DNA of 60,000 bases from Diphasiastrum complanatum (lineage: Eukaryota > Streptophyta > Lycopodiopsida > Lycopodiales > Lycopodiaceae). Numbering within the stretch: position 1 is the stretch's first letter; the number at the start of each line of letters is the position of its first letter. Positions 19,482 to 30,730 of this stretch are shown piece by piece. The notes under the pieces were generated by a model. It did no database searches and was not told the DNA's origin. It saw nothing but the letters and a program-made list of their open reading frames with translations. The DNA lies in contig CM055096.1 in NCBI GenBank assembly GCA_029204225.1, positions 61,920,957 through 61,980,956 of the forward strand, in the 5' to 3' direction. A program made the position numbers and the translations under genes.

Positions 19482-20250
19482 TGCGTATATGAGAGATCCT
19501 AGTATTGATCGATAAGGGTATTATCTCATTTGCTCCACTTCCTGCTTGGTCTGGAGACATTGGTCCTTTGACAGATGCAGGCCTGGATCCATTGGTGAGT
19601 GAGCTAATTTACAATTCATCAAATTGTATATGTTAAGAAAATTGTGAAGATACCTTTGTTGAGTGATGTAAATAAGTCGATTTGCTCTGTCTCTGTGGAT
19701 TTGAATTCCCAAACAGAAGTGAGCTTCATCTAGATCAGTCTTGTCGAACTCTGAAAACAACATCTGCTTCAAATTCTTGACCATATTGGTATTGTTGCTG
19801 AAGAACAATGTATCATCCACGTACAAGGTGATGATAATGAAGGATTGCTATACTAACTTGGAATAGACGTTGCAATCAGAAGTGCTTGGTTTGAATTCTT
19901 GTTTGATGAGGAATGTGTTAATCCTCTGAAACCAAGCTCTAGCAGACTTTTCAAGCCGTACAATGCTTTGTGGAGTTTACAGACATGATTTTTCATACCT
20001 TCTAGAATGTATCCTTCGAGTTGGATCATGTAGATATCTTCTTGTATCACTCCATTCAGATAGGCTGTTTGTACAGCGAGTTGATGCACTTTGAGGTCAG
20101 CAGCTACAGCATAAGAAAGGAGCATTCGGATCAATGAATGTTTGACGACTAGACTAAAAGTCTCACTGTAGTCGACGTTCGAGATTTGGGTGAATCCTCA
20201 TGCTACCAGTCTTGCCTTCCTTTGGTCAATTGCTCCGTTGGCATTGTATT
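19482..20250 (-). pseudogene. copia reverse transcriptase (family 4), inactive
   Basis: Frame 19853-20134 has motif A as HQLAVQTAYLNG, so the catalytic Asp of QLDV is Ala. It continues to EDIYMIQLEGY and ALYGLK, then shifts frame. Frame 19521-19826 starts at YVDDTLFFSNN (intact YVDD) and runs to SPMDPGLHLSKDQ. The motif A change, the frameshift near 19930 and a stop near 19850 each disable the enzyme. Confidence 0.9.
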
Positions 20251-21074
20251 TGATCTTGAAGATCCCACTGTATCTCGGCTATACAAGAGGTCCTTTTGGA
20301 AAATTCATCAATAAAGGCTATAAAATACTTGGCATCCTTCAGCGAAGGATTTTTCATTGGGCCATAAATATCTGAATGTACAACATCTGGAAATCCTCTA
20401 GCAATGTGTTGATGGCTTGATTTAAAAGGTTTTCTAGTCTGTTTACCAACTAGACAGTCTTGACAGACAGGTAACTCAACTCTTTCACGAGGATAATCGA
20501 GATCAAGAACAAGAGATTGTCTAGACATTCGTTGTACAGTAGCATGATTTAAATGACCAAGTCTATAATGCCAAAGTAAACCTTTATTTGAATGAATTGA
20601 AGTACTGAGAGCCTGACTAGAGGCAGAAAAACAATGACTCAATTTGTACAAGTATCCATGCCTCTTTTTGAGTGCTAGGATCTTGTCTGTCCTATCAACT
20701 ACTTTACACTGATCACATTCGAATTCTACTCTATGTCCTAGATCTGTGATTCTGCTTATAGAGAGCAGATTTGGAGATAAATTTGGTACATGAAGGACTT
20801 TAGAGAGTAGCTTAGACTGATCATTGACAAAGTTTAATCTTACAATGCCTTCACCTTTAATAACATGTGTGCTATTGTCACCAAGGTGGACATATTTCTG
20901 GGTATTGTAAGGTGTGGTGGACTCGAAACAGCCAATGAGGCTAGTCATATACTGAGTGGCTCCGGAATCCAGGAACCAAGAACTGTCGCCAGATGCTCCT
21001 TGATGGCTGGTCATAAAGGCATCATGATCCGCTTCTTGAATAGGTTGTGGAGCTTCTGCAGCTGCATTTGCCAC
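20226..21074 (-). pseudogene. copia protease and GAG_pre-integrase (family 4)
   Basis: A 282-residue frame. Residues 30-42 are the protease site WFLDSGATQYMT with catalytic Asp intact. LLSKVLHVPNLSPNLLSISR follows, then LWHYRLGHLNHATV and CQDCLVGKQTRKPF (GAG_pre zinc-binding region), then HSDIYGPM (first integrase Asp) and FIDEFSKRT. After this the frame runs straight into reverse-transcriptase finger sequence (IQWDLQDQIQ), so about 300 residues of integrase and linker are missing: an internal deletion. Confidence 0.88.
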
Positions 21075-21886
21075 TTGATTCGATTGTCCCTTGCTATTGT
21101 TCTTTGCTTGAAGTATTTAGCAGTCTTGTATTTCATGGTTGTTTTGTTTGCAATATCTGCAAAGCAGCTTCTTCTTTGTCTGCGGATTTGACTGTTCCTT
21201 GTGCTGAGCTGGTTTCTAGTCTGGCTTTGATTGCTTCAGGCCTTTCTTCTTTTTCTGCTTTGTCGTGCTCTTGTTGGTGTACAAGGTGTGAGAATCAGTG
21301 AGGAACTTGAGGCTTCGTTCCTCCGCGTGTCTTCCTGCAACAACATAGTAATGACTCTCGAAAGAGTCAATTCTGGATGAGTCGTGATGATCATCACCCA
21401 GCTGTCGTAAGAGCTTGGCAAGCTTGTAAGCAGTTGCATCACTACATCTTGATCGTCAATGACAGATCCGACAACGGTCATCTATCTCAACAGGTTCTTG
21501 AATTGGTTAAGTGATTCTACAAAGAATCACCATTCGTCTTCTTAAGGGAGTAGAATTTCTTCCTGAGATGTAGCTTGGAAGCTATATCTTGCACTTCATA
21601 TAGTGTGCTCAAGATGTCCCAGACTTCTTTCGATGTTTGAGCCTCGGATACATGGCTGATTTGGGTATCCGTGATGTTGAGGATGATCAGCACAAAAGTC
21701 TTTTCATCTTTCAGCTTTCATCTGGCGATTATGGCATCGTCTGCATCGGGTTTCCCTTCTGCACCTGTAACAACGTCATACAATTTTTAGCCATTAGTAC
21801 AGTTTTCATCTTAAATTTCCACAGATGGTAATTGGGTCCATCAAGCTTGTCCATGATAGGACTGGCTTTCCCTTGAGAATCCATGT
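21075..21886 (-). pseudogene. copia gag (family 4), broken
   Basis: The minus-strand gag starts at the ATG ending at 21886 (MDSQGKASPIMDKL, then YHLWKFKMKTVLMAK). After a TAA it continues in another frame with DEKTFVLIILNITDTQ and WDILSTLYEVQDIASKLHL, then 21236-21481 with LLTSLPSSYDSWVMIITTH. This matches the gag head typical of copia. Several stops lie between. A knuckle follows only in traces. Confidence 0.8.
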
Positions 21887-22578
21887 GGAGAAATTAGTCT
21901 GAGTGATAGGAGAAACTATCAGTGACTTAAGTATGAAAATCTGATGCTGAAATACAGAACAAGAAAACAATTACTCTATCGGCTAGTAGAGTCTTGTACT
22001 GTGGAAGCTTATCAAGCTATGAAAATAGCTTTGATAGCATGTCGGAGAGAGGGAGAGTAGCGAGAGTTGAGAAAGGTGTTGTATGTTAGAAACAATGAAA
22101 ATTTAGCTCAAAGGGGTAAGACGAACATGAATGAGACACGAAACACGAACGAGAAACGAACTCGAACAAGAAACAAACTCGAACAAAAATTGCTCATGCG
22201 CAGCGGAACGAGCTATGCGACTCTCTCCGAAAGCATGACTATGCCTATCAGAATGAACAAAATGTTAGTGATGGAAATCACGATCGTTCTTGATTACGTA
22301 GCCAAACATTAATAAACGAAGCACCAGAAGAATATTTGTTGCAAATAGCTAGACAAATTATGTGTCGCGAATGATTCGCGAAGAGCTAGACAGTGCTCGA
22401 CTGATAATTAGTCACAAAACATTCACAAAAGACAAGACTGAATGTTAGTCGTCTATTACCAGAAAGAGCAACTAGAAAGATCAGACAGAATGAATAATAA
22501 ACAAAGCAATATTAACACAAATCTGAACGCAGAACAAAGAACTGTAAGATTAAGTATATCAAGTATACATGTCAATAA
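21887..22578 (-). other. 5' leader of the family 4 copia
   Basis: About 690 bp between gag and the 5' LTR with no sustained frame. I do not see a standard TGGTATCAGAGC primer site next to the LTR. A weak match (TGCTATCAAAGC, minus) lies at 22027-22038, well inside. The stretch 22100-22200 is rich in repeats of GAACAAGAAACGAACTCG type. Confidence 0.5.
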
Positions 22579-23049
22579 TGTGGTAGAGCACAAGACAATA
22601 GTGGACGAAGCCGCGTGCCCTACGAAGCTTATTCAAATTGTAAAGGAATGAAACCTTATTGCTGACAAATTAAAGAATCAATGACAGAACATCTATTACT
22701 GTCTATCTCTGATGAGCTTCTCTTCTTCATTCTCTCTCACTTATTGTTAATGAATATGCAAATGGTATTCAATATATACATAATGTTATAGGTGTGTTGA
22801 TGAAAAAAGTACAGGATGGATGTGTTGTCTGTAGGAGATTGTGGGTGGCTGCAGTCGTCATCCAGTTTGTTAGCGCAGTTGCATGAGCGTGAAGAGGGTG
22901 TGATGTTAGCCTTTGCTTTTCGTCTTTTCATCGCCTGTAAGAATTTGCATGTGAATATGCAATCTGCACGACAACGCGAGTAAATATGCAGCATGAATGG
23001 AGGCAGATTGAAAATGGTATTTAGGTGACTAGAGGAAATAAATCCAACA
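22579..23049 (-). repeat. LTR, family 4 (5' LTR)
   Basis: Partner of 18346-18817, starting TGTGGTAGAGCACAAGAC and ending AATAAATCCAACA. Confidence 0.92.
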
Positions 23050-23944
23050 TTTGGAATGTCCCCTAATCAAAACTGACATCTCTACCAACAATCACTTTGT
23101 TGATAGTAGGAATGCAAACCTTGTAGGCTTTACTCACCTCACTATATCCAACAAAAATACCTTTCCTTAAAGATGGATCCTCCTTGGTCCTATCATCAAG
23201 AGTAATGTTGACATAGCATGTGCATCCAAAAGTTCTTAGAAAGTTGACACTTGGTCTCCTCTTGAATAGCATCTCAAAAGGCATCCTTCCATCCAAAATA
23301 GCACTTGGCCACCTATTGCACAAGAAATTGGCACACAACAAAGCTTGATCCCAAAATGTTTATCAAGATTAGCACTTAACCTCATGGATTTAGAACTTTC
23401 ACATAAAGTCCTATTCTTCCTTTCAGCCACTCCATTTTGTTGTGGGGTCCTTGGTGTTGTATACTCACTCTTGATCCCATGCTCATCACAAAAGACCTTG
23501 AACTTGGTAGATATGTACTCACCACCATTTCACTCCTTAAGCACTTGATCCTTGTGAAAAATTGGTTCTCCCTTGAATTCTTGAACTTAACAAAGAATCA
23601 TACACTTCATATTTGCTCTTTAGTAGATAGATCCAACAAAATCTACTAAAATCATCAATGAAAGTTACATACATCTCAGCTCCACTATTCCTAATTGTAG
23701 TAATTCCATGAATATCCGAATGTACAAGCTGAAAAGGCTTTGTAGATCTAGTATAAGGTAGTCTATGTGACTTAGACAAAGCACAAGACTCACAAATATG
23801 ATTGATGCCACTTACGGAACTTGGAAGACCTATCACAACCTTCTTTCTAGCCATTACCTCCAATGACTTGAAGTTGAGGTGTTCCATCCTTTTATGCCAA
23901 ACCTCTTGAATAAGTATTTCCCTCTACCTTAACTACAATCAAGA
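23050..23944 (-). pseudogene. copia GAG_pre and integrase fragment, minus strand
   Basis: Frames 23537-23887, 23236-23430 and 23063-23341 give MEHLNFKSLEVMARKKVVIG, CESCALSKSHRLPYT, HSDIHGI, FIDDFSRFCWIYLLKSK, MAERKNRTLCESSKSMRL, RTFGCTCYVNITLDDRTKED and VGRDVSFD. Frameshifts remove the second catalytic Asp context. It is very close to the fragment at 59165-60000. It abuts an LTR on the left and, tail to tail in sense, a plus-strand copia at about 23945. Confidence 0.88.
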
Positions 23945-24804
23945 ATAGGGATATAATATTCCATGAGGATCGGAAATACATTCTTGAAGAGGCCGAGTTC
24001 AAAGATTCTCACAAAGATACTCCAATCATCACCCCTGAAGACTATCATGGAGAGATGGGGCCGAGAATCGAGGAGGAGTCACCTCAAATCTTTTCACCAA
24101 GGAGATCTCAAAGAGAAAGATCTGGGCCTAGAAGGCTTACATATGAAGATAGAGGCAAGCAAGTGGAACTCAACTCCACTAATTGTGCTTATTTTTATCT
24201 CACATAAGGATCCAAAGGAAGTATTTGATGCACTCAATTCGAAAAAATGGTATCTTGCCATGAAGGAGGAATCTGATGCTTTGATGGCCAACAAAACATG
24301 AGAGCTTGTGGATCTTCCATCCAACAAGCACGCCATTGGTTGCAAGTGGGTTTTTCGAGTCAAGTATAATCAAGATGACACAATCAACAAGTACAAGGCT
24401 AGGCTTTGTGCAAAGGGTTTTGCTCAAGTTTATGGACTTGATTATGAGGAGACTTTTGCTCCAGTTGCAAAGATGGTATCAATTAGAATCATAATTTCTA
24501 TTGCTTGTTTTCTCAATTGGCAAGTTCTTCAACTAGATGTCTCTGATGCATTTTCAAATGGACATCTAGAAGAAGAGATTTATATGGGTCAGCCTATTGG
24601 GTTCATCCATGACAAAGACACAGTTTTTTTGCTCTTCAAAAGTCTATATGGACTAAAGCAAGCTCCAAGGTCATGGTATTCTTGACTTAACACCTTTCTT
24701 GAGTCACTAGGATTTAATCTTAGTAACTATGATCCTTCCTTGTATGTCAAGTTTTTTGATAGAGATATTGTCATCCTTCTTATTTATGTTGATGATATCA
24801 TTTT
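23945..24804 (+). pseudogene. copia linker and reverse transcriptase, 5' part
   Basis: The plus strand starts at RDIIFHEDRKYILEE (end of integrase). The linker follows with frame changes, then a TGA at NKT-x-ELVDLP. Frame 24308-24685 gives KWVFRVKYNQDDTINKYKARL, FAPVAKMVSIRI, motif A QLDVSDAFSNG intact and YGLKQAPRSWYS before a TGA (likely from CGA). It then reads to LLIYVDDIIF, where the YVDD region is split by a 4.8-kb insertion. It resumes at 29625. Confidence 0.9.
24800..24804 (+). repeat. target-site duplication ATTTT, left copy
   Basis: The matching ATTTT is at 29625-29629, exactly flanking the two LTRs of the inserted element. Confidence 0.8.
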
Positions 24805-25636
24805 TGTACAAAAAGTACAAAAAGGACCAAGAGTGGATCCTAATCTGATCCTCAAGAGGAATTGGTTGTCAGAATACTTGATCTATCAATCTACTTGAGA
24901 TTAAGATCAATATAGATCAATTCTAGACACAAAGTCCTAACAAGAACAATCATTAATTGAAGGTAGGTGTACTTTTTGGTTTCCCACGTGTGAAACCCTA
25001 TTTGAGTACGGACTCCAACCTGAAAATGAAGTACACATTGATAGCACCTCAAAACAATCAAAACAAATGTAGACAAATGGAGAGAATCACTCAAAATTGC
25101 TTCCAAAACCAAGATTGGTGTCTCACATTGATTATGGCCAAATGTGGCTCTATATATACAATAAGTGAGAGCTCGTGTACTGATCATCCCTTTGATCCCA
25201 CATGTGTGAAGGTGCTTTGTCATATAATGATTCATCATGCAAAACTGACACTTGAACAAAACCTTCTATTTTGAGCACTTTTGGTCCATTTTCCTTCTAT
25301 ATGGAGATCTACTTAAAAATCTTCTAGAAGTCAAAATTTGTCTACTTCAGCTTATTCCACACATGTGAGCTGTCCTCTACACATGGGATGTGACACTTAA
25401 CCAAAGGATGTGGCTCATGCAATCAATAGATTGATGTCATGTGTCATATGTCTAGAAAACTAGTTTTTGGCTTTTTTAGCTACTAGAACTTGAATTAAAT
25501 CATATGTAGAACCTATATGATTATGGTACATGACAAGTACACTACTTTCACACGTGGTAACAGGCTCCACACATGTGTAATCATCCTATATACAAGATTT
25601 TTGGCCTCTACCAAGCTTATTTTTGCATTTTTCACA
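24805..25636 (-). repeat. 832-bp LTR (3' LTR of the inserted element)
   Basis: It begins TGTACAAAAAGTACAAAAAG and ends CATTTTTCACA. Contains CCCACGTGTG near 24979, CCACATGTGTG near 25200, CACACATGTGAG near 25367, and a pair TTTCACACGTGG / CCACACATGTGT near 25550-25580. A TATATATA sequence lies near 25150. Confidence 0.95.
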
Positions 25637-26658
25637 CTCCTCAAAAATCTAGCTTGATGGAAAACATGATGATCTTGAACTTGAATCCATGGGCTGAATT
25701 GGTTTTTGCTAGTTCAAAAGGTGTGAAGGTCAGCCAATGAGCTTGATGTTGATCTGAAATCACCATATCCATGATAGTGCTTCTTTGATGTTGACATCTT
25801 TGATGAGCTTGAGAGCTTTGCACCATCCTAGCACCTCCAAAATTTTTTTCTTCCAATTTTCATGTAGATGCTTGACCTTGAGGCTTGCTCCTTCTTCATG
25901 TTCATGCTCCTTCATGAGAAAATAAAGATTTCTTCTTGATTTATAAGGATCACAAAGATCATATGAGATATGCTCCTCTTTCCCTTGAAATGTGAGCCAC
26001 ATGGACTCAACCATATTTCTTGAGTTTCTTTTTGGAATCACAATTTGAGAAGGTCTCTCCTCCTCAATCCTTGGCACACTTGAACCTTGAGATGACTCCT
26101 CAAGATCCTCTTCATGGTGCTCCTTTTTTATGGAAATCCGAGACCTCCATGTCTCATAATGATCACAACAAGTATGACCATTCAATATGCACTTCCTATG
26201 ATTATCAAGATTACTTATGCTAGAAACATAATATGTCCAAAAATCACCAAAACTTGGCATGATTTTTTTAATATTGAAATCAAAAGGTATTTCCATCTCA
26301 ATAAGGCTAACTGCTTGCTTATGGATATAAGTGTCCACTTTGATGCTTCACTTATTCTCATAAGAAGTTTACAACTTGTCTTTAGGATTGAAAACATACA
26401 ATTTTCATCTTTATGAATGAACACATCATTCATGATTTTATTAAAACCAAAAGATCCTACATTATGAAGATATTTCCATTTTCTTGACTTCATAACTATT
26501 GTAAGCTTACAAGGAAAACATATTTTGCTATCTTTTAAGGCATCACACTCAACTAGTATTGCCTTAATCCACCTTTGAGATACAAACATCTCTTTAAAGC
26601 AAAATGGTTCTTCATAAGTTGACATGATAGCATAAATGAAACTATTTTCATTTTGTGA
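25637..26658 (-). pseudogene. decayed copia polyprotein remnant
   Basis: Minus frames 26215-26625 and 25760-26338 retain traces of a copia linker: IPKRNSRNMVESMWLTFQGK matches the usual PRRSSRxKVEPSRLTYxGK pattern in the same order, and WIKAILVECDAL matches the start of the reverse transcriptase (WxxAMxxEYDAL). No catalytic motif of reverse transcriptase, RNase H or integrase is readable. Confidence 0.65.
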
Positions 26659-27108
26659 TTACTGCTCCTTATTCTTGATTGATTTCTCTTGGATCATAAC
26701 AATAAGTTTGAACTTATCTAAAGTTCCAAGCAAAATATTTTCCAAGGACATAAAATAAATCCAAGTTACTTTCATGAAAATGACATCTATCTTTGCATCT
26801 TGAACCAAACAATGCACTTCCAAATGAAAATTTTCAAAAGATTTGACATGTGTTGTGATGGACTCTTGAAGACAAATCTTGCAAGTCCTTGTGAGACTCC
26901 AAGCCTCATTCACCTTTCCACAAAGGAAACACCTTTCCTTGGACTTGTCCTTCTTGTATTTGCATTTTGAACTTGAAACTTCATCCTTCACCTTGGCCCC
27001 CTTGCTTTGGTTTTCCTTGGATGGATTGGTTTTAGTTTTGTAGCATCTTGAGAAAATATATCCTCCCTTGCCACAAAGGTTGCACTTAGGATCCTTTCTT
27101 TCCTTCAA
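26659..27108 (-). pseudogene. gag-like remnant with degenerate zinc knuckles
   Basis: A 149-residue open frame, Lys-rich, with CNLCGKGGYIFSRC (a CX2C...C knuckle whose His is replaced) and, 45 residues later, CFLCGKVNEAWSL, a second damaged knuckle. Between them is the KDKSKERC segment usual before copia knuckles. It could bind RNA only poorly. It is the longest frame of the element. Confidence 0.65.
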
Positions 27109-28779
27109 TAAGATGCCATGTGAATAAAAACCTGTGATATGATTCTACAAATGTAATTTGTGACTTTCAAGAGACTAGATTTGAACATCTTCAATAATCT
27201 AGAATGATCTACAAAAGATCTAGCACAAACCTAAGAATCAATCTTCAAACTAATGACTAGTCACTTGGAAACTTTGCTTTGATCACTAAGACAAAAGCAC
27301 ACAATCTTTGAATCAAATCACAAAAGAAATCAGATCCAATCTCCTATCGGACTCATCAAATACCAATGACTCTCTTTTTTGAAAGGTGAAATGGATATGA
27401 AAAGATTTGACACCTAGATTTTCCTTTTCACTTGACTAGTTCTCTCAACACTTAAGATTCTTAAACAAAAGATGGGTTTTGTTTCAAACCCATGAAAATA
27501 AAACTTAATCACTTCTTTTGGACTCACTCTTGACCCAAATAATCTCACTCTTGAGATTTAAATGAATTTGATTTGATTTGAAAACAAACTATACCACCAA
27601 TTTTTCACAAAGCTTAAAAATTTAGACAACTAGAGATTCACAAAGATCTCAACCATGCATGAATACTCAAATATGGACTCCTCCTCATTCTAGACATCCA
27701 ATGGGATCACAAATTGACCCTCACACTCTCACAAAGAAAGTTGAATAGAACTAATTTGAGTTTCATACATACTATGTCAAGTTTTGCTCAACAAATTGAA
27801 TTCAATCACTCCTATGGGATTCCACCAATTACTCTACCTTTTAAGACTTGGAATGAAATTCAAATTCAAAATTTGTGATTTTTCTCACTAAGATATTGTG
27901 CTTCAAAGAGCTAATGCCACTTAGAAAGATTTGATCACATAGGAGAAGCCAAATTCTTCACCAATAACAACACATAATGAGCTTCTAGATCTTGCCCTCT
28001 ACAAAGGAAGGAACCCTTAGAAATTGGATCTCTCTCTACACATTTGCCATAGACACCTTAATGACTCTTTTCAAACCTTACAATCACTCAAACAAATTGA
28101 GTAGGGTTGAACAATGTGACTTGGATCTCAATCTCCTTTCTAGAAATCTCAATTTAAGCCAATCTATGTCAAATTCTACAAAAGATTTGCATAGATGCTC
28201 TATATGCACTAGAAACTCTCAAAGGTTTCACTTGGAGGACAGATCCAAGGATGTTTTCTAGCAAATTGATGCTTCTAAACTTGACCCTATCACTCTTGAA
28301 CAAATCTAGAGTGATGGTACAATGGATTTCAACCTCTCACCTTGCATATCACTCCTTAATCTATGATTTTTAGCAAAATCTCTCTCAACTTCAACATGCA
28401 CTCAAAAATTCAGAGATAATCAATTAATGCACCTAATTCAAGCTTCAAATTTAATTTCTTGGATGATCTAATCCAAGAACTAATCAAGGGATTAGATTCA
28501 TTATATAAAATGCTTGATTTTGCATGAAAAATTACTCAAATTGGGTATGTGAGTCAAATTCTACAAATTTTTGAAATTTCTCAGTCAAAATTGGAGCTGT
28601 ACTGTCTCACACGTGTGAAAAAGGGTTCCTACAGCCCACAACAAGATCTGGACCAAAAGTTTTGAGGATAGCTATCAAATCCAACTCGCTACACAAAATT
28701 TGACTAGTTGCCAAAAAATTGCTAACTTTGGCTTTGATTTGGATTAACCCTATCAATTTCAACAAAACCTCTTGTACTA
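27109..28779 (-). other. long non-coding 5' leader of the inserted element
   Basis: About 1.7 kb between the primer site and the first gag-like frame with no convincing coding sequence on either strand. It contains the perfect palindrome TCACACGTGTGA at 28607-28618. The plus frame at 27992-28261 has no recognisable motif. Confidence 0.6.
28607..28618. promoter_or_regulatory. perfect CACACGTGTG palindrome in leader
   Basis: TCACACGTGTGA, with the plant G-box core CACGTG at its centre. Other exact copies of the decamer are at 30166-30175, 44074-44083, 44421-44430, 45544-45553, 45757-45766 and 53235-53244. Confidence 0.5.
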
Positions 28780-28792
28780 GGCTCTGATACCA
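28780..28792 (-). other. primer-binding site (initiator Met tRNA type)
   Basis: The minus strand reads TGGTATCAGAGCC directly after the 5' LTR, the standard plant copia primer site complementary to the 3' end of initiator Met tRNA. Confidence 0.93.
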
Positions 28793-29624
28793 TGCGCAAA
28801 AAGTACAAAAAGGACCAAGAGTGGATCCTAATCTGATCCTCAAGAGGGATTGGTTGTCAGATTACTTGATCTATCCATCTACTTGAAATTAAGATCAATA
28901 TAGATCAATTCTAGACACAAAGTCCTAACAAGAACAATCATTAATTGAAGGTAGGTGTACTTTCTGGTTTCCCACGTGTGAAACCCTGTCTGAGTACGGA
29001 CTCCAACCTGAAAATGAAGTACACATTGATAGCACCTCAAAACAATCAAAACAAATGTAGACAAATGGAGAGAATCACTCAAAATTGCTTCCAAAACCAA
29101 GATTGGTGTCTCACATTGATTATGGCCAAATGTGGCTCTATATATACAATAAGTGGGAGCTCGTGTACTGATCATCCCTTTGATCCCACATGTGTGAAGG
29201 TGCTTTGTCATATAATGATTCATCATGCTTAACTGACACTTGAACAAAACCTTCTATTTTGAGCACTTTTGGTCCATTTTCCTTCTATATGGAGATCTAC
29301 TTAAAAATCTTCTAGAAGTCAAAATTTGTCTACTTCAGCTTATTCCACACATGTGAGCTGTCCTCTACACATGGGATGTGACACTTAACCAAAGGATGTG
29401 GCTCATGCAATCAATAGATTGATGCCATGTGTCATATGTCTAGAAAACTAGTTTTTGGCTTTTTTAGCTACTACAACTTGAATTAAATCATATGTAGAAC
29501 CTATATGATTATGGTACATGACAAGTACACTAGTTTCACATGTGGGAACAGGCTCCACACATGTGTAATCATCCTATATACAAGATTTTTGGCCTCTACC
29601 AAGCTTATTTTTGCATTTTTCACA
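28793..29624 (-). repeat. 832-bp LTR (5' LTR of the inserted element)
   Basis: Partner of 24805-25636, starting TGCGCAAAAAGTACAAAAAG. The first bases differ (TGCGC against TGTAC). Confidence 0.95.
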
Positions 29625-30002
29625 ATTTTAACAAGAAGTTGTATCAAGATAGTTGAGAAAACCAAGATTGCACTTGTAAAAGAGTTCAAGATGCAAGATC
29701 TTGGAAAAATTCACTACATATTAGGATTAGAGATTGACTTTTTTAAAGATAAAGCTTTTGTATGTCAATCCAAGTATGCTCTTTCAATATTAAAAAAGTT
29801 CAATATGCTAGATTGTAAGAGTATAGAAACTCCTATGGAGCAAAATGTAAAAGACCCTAACAAAGGTGATGAAAGATCCTTCATGGACATCACTCTTTTT
29901 AGGAGTCTTATAGGCTCCTTAATTTGTCTCACGACAACTAGACCTGACATAAGCTTTAGTGTTCATAAGTTCAGCCAGGATATGCAAAATCCTACTATTT
30001 AG
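29625..30002 (+). pseudogene. copia reverse transcriptase, 3' part after the split
   Basis: It continues the reverse transcriptase broken at 24804. After ATTTT the frame gives KTKIALVKEFKMQDLGKIHY, ILGLEIDFF, YALSILKKFNMLDC, TPMEQNVKDP, DERSFMDITLFRSLIGSLI and TRPDISFSVHKFSQDMQNPT. The connection to RNase H is lost at about 30002. Confidence 0.9.
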
Positions 30003-30014
30003 AAGAGGTGAGGG

Positions 30015-30681
30015 TGTATACATTAGATCTTTTGTGCTTTTGCTTGGAGGAACTCAAATTTGGGAGAGGGATTCAAACTCACTAAGAGACAAGCTATATG
30101 TGGATCATAAGTGGATAGAAATGAGCCTGATCTGCTTTAGTAGAGCCTTGTACAGACAGAGAGCTCACACGTGTGAAATCAGCCCTCATTAATTGAGTGC
30201 TACTTCTCTAGATTTGATCCAAATTTGATGTTCTATAGCTTGTTGGATGGGTATTGAAGAGTAGAATTTGTTGCTTGTGTTTCTAAATCAATTTGTTTTG
30301 TTTTTAGAAGAGTTTTAGGCAATCAAAAAGTTTGAGAAGGTACTCAACTCGTGGGATATGCCAAAGTGAGCACACATCAGTTCTTTTCACCATTTTCATC
30401 AATTTTCACTATCAAACAACTTGAATTGGATAGAAGCGAGTGTTTTGAGGTCTTAGATTTTTCATTTCACACAAATTACTGTGTTTGAGTTGAGTTTTTC
30501 AGCTCTTTGAAACTCGTGGGAGAGATAGACTTCTTACTTGCATGTGCTTCGTTTTAGTGACTGAAGCAAGATCCAAATTCAAGATAGATTAATTTTTCTG
30601 TGTTGAGAACTTGTTCTCACATCTGTTGCTAGATTTGGATCAACAACAGTGTTAGATCCTATATTGAGATAGTAAGCAACA
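30015..30681 (+). repeat. candidate 5' LTR of the next copia
   Basis: 667 bp, TGTATACATTAG to AAGTAAGCAACA-like end (GTAAGCAACA), followed by TGCTTTCAACTC, a poor match to the usual primer site, and then gag at 30731. It contains TCACACGTGTGA at 30165-30176. There is no second copy in the window, so the boundaries rest on TG/CA and position only. Confidence 0.45.
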
Positions 30682-30730
30682 TGCTTTCAACTCCATTTTT
30701 TATCATTACTAGAATTTCTCATAGAGAAGA

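Larger units (their letters stand above)
18346..23049 (-). mobile_element. copia element with both LTRs, minus strand (family 4)
   Basis: 4.7 kb with related LTRs at both ends (472 and 471 bp), a purine tract (AAGAGGTGG minus) inside the 3' LTR, and gag, protease, integrase, reverse transcriptase and RNase H in copia order between them. The coding region is interrupted in several places. The 5-bp flanks differ (TCATT left, TTTGG right), so there is no target-site duplication, and the two flanking copia pieces are not adjacent parts of one polyprotein. Deletion or exchange after insertion is likely. Confidence 0.88.
24805..29624 (-). mobile_element. non-autonomous LTR element with 832-bp LTRs
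   Basis: 4820 bp, minus orientation. The two LTRs are both 832 bp and differ at about 17 positions by my hand count, about 98% identical. A 13-bp primer site (TGGTATCAGAGCC on the minus strand) abuts the 5' LTR at 28780-28792, and TTTGAGGAG precedes the 3' LTR. The 5-bp duplication ATTTT shows a clean insertion. The 3.1-kb interior has only decayed gag and polyprotein remnants, so it must have moved using proteins made elsewhere. Confidence 0.93.

Noticed and set aside
22027-22038. Family 4 primer site (TGCTATCAAAGC)
   Set aside because: It is about 540 bp inside the LTR boundary and matches only 10 of 12 bases, so I do not call it a primer site.
24891-25259. A 122-residue minus frame with a near-identical copy at 28879-29247
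   Set aside because: The apparent conservation only reflects the two LTRs of one element. There is no motif, and it lies in LTR sequence.
28780-28792. Sequence resembling the end of initiator Met tRNA
   Set aside because: It is the primer-binding complement of an LTR element, not a tRNA gene; no cloverleaf surrounds it.
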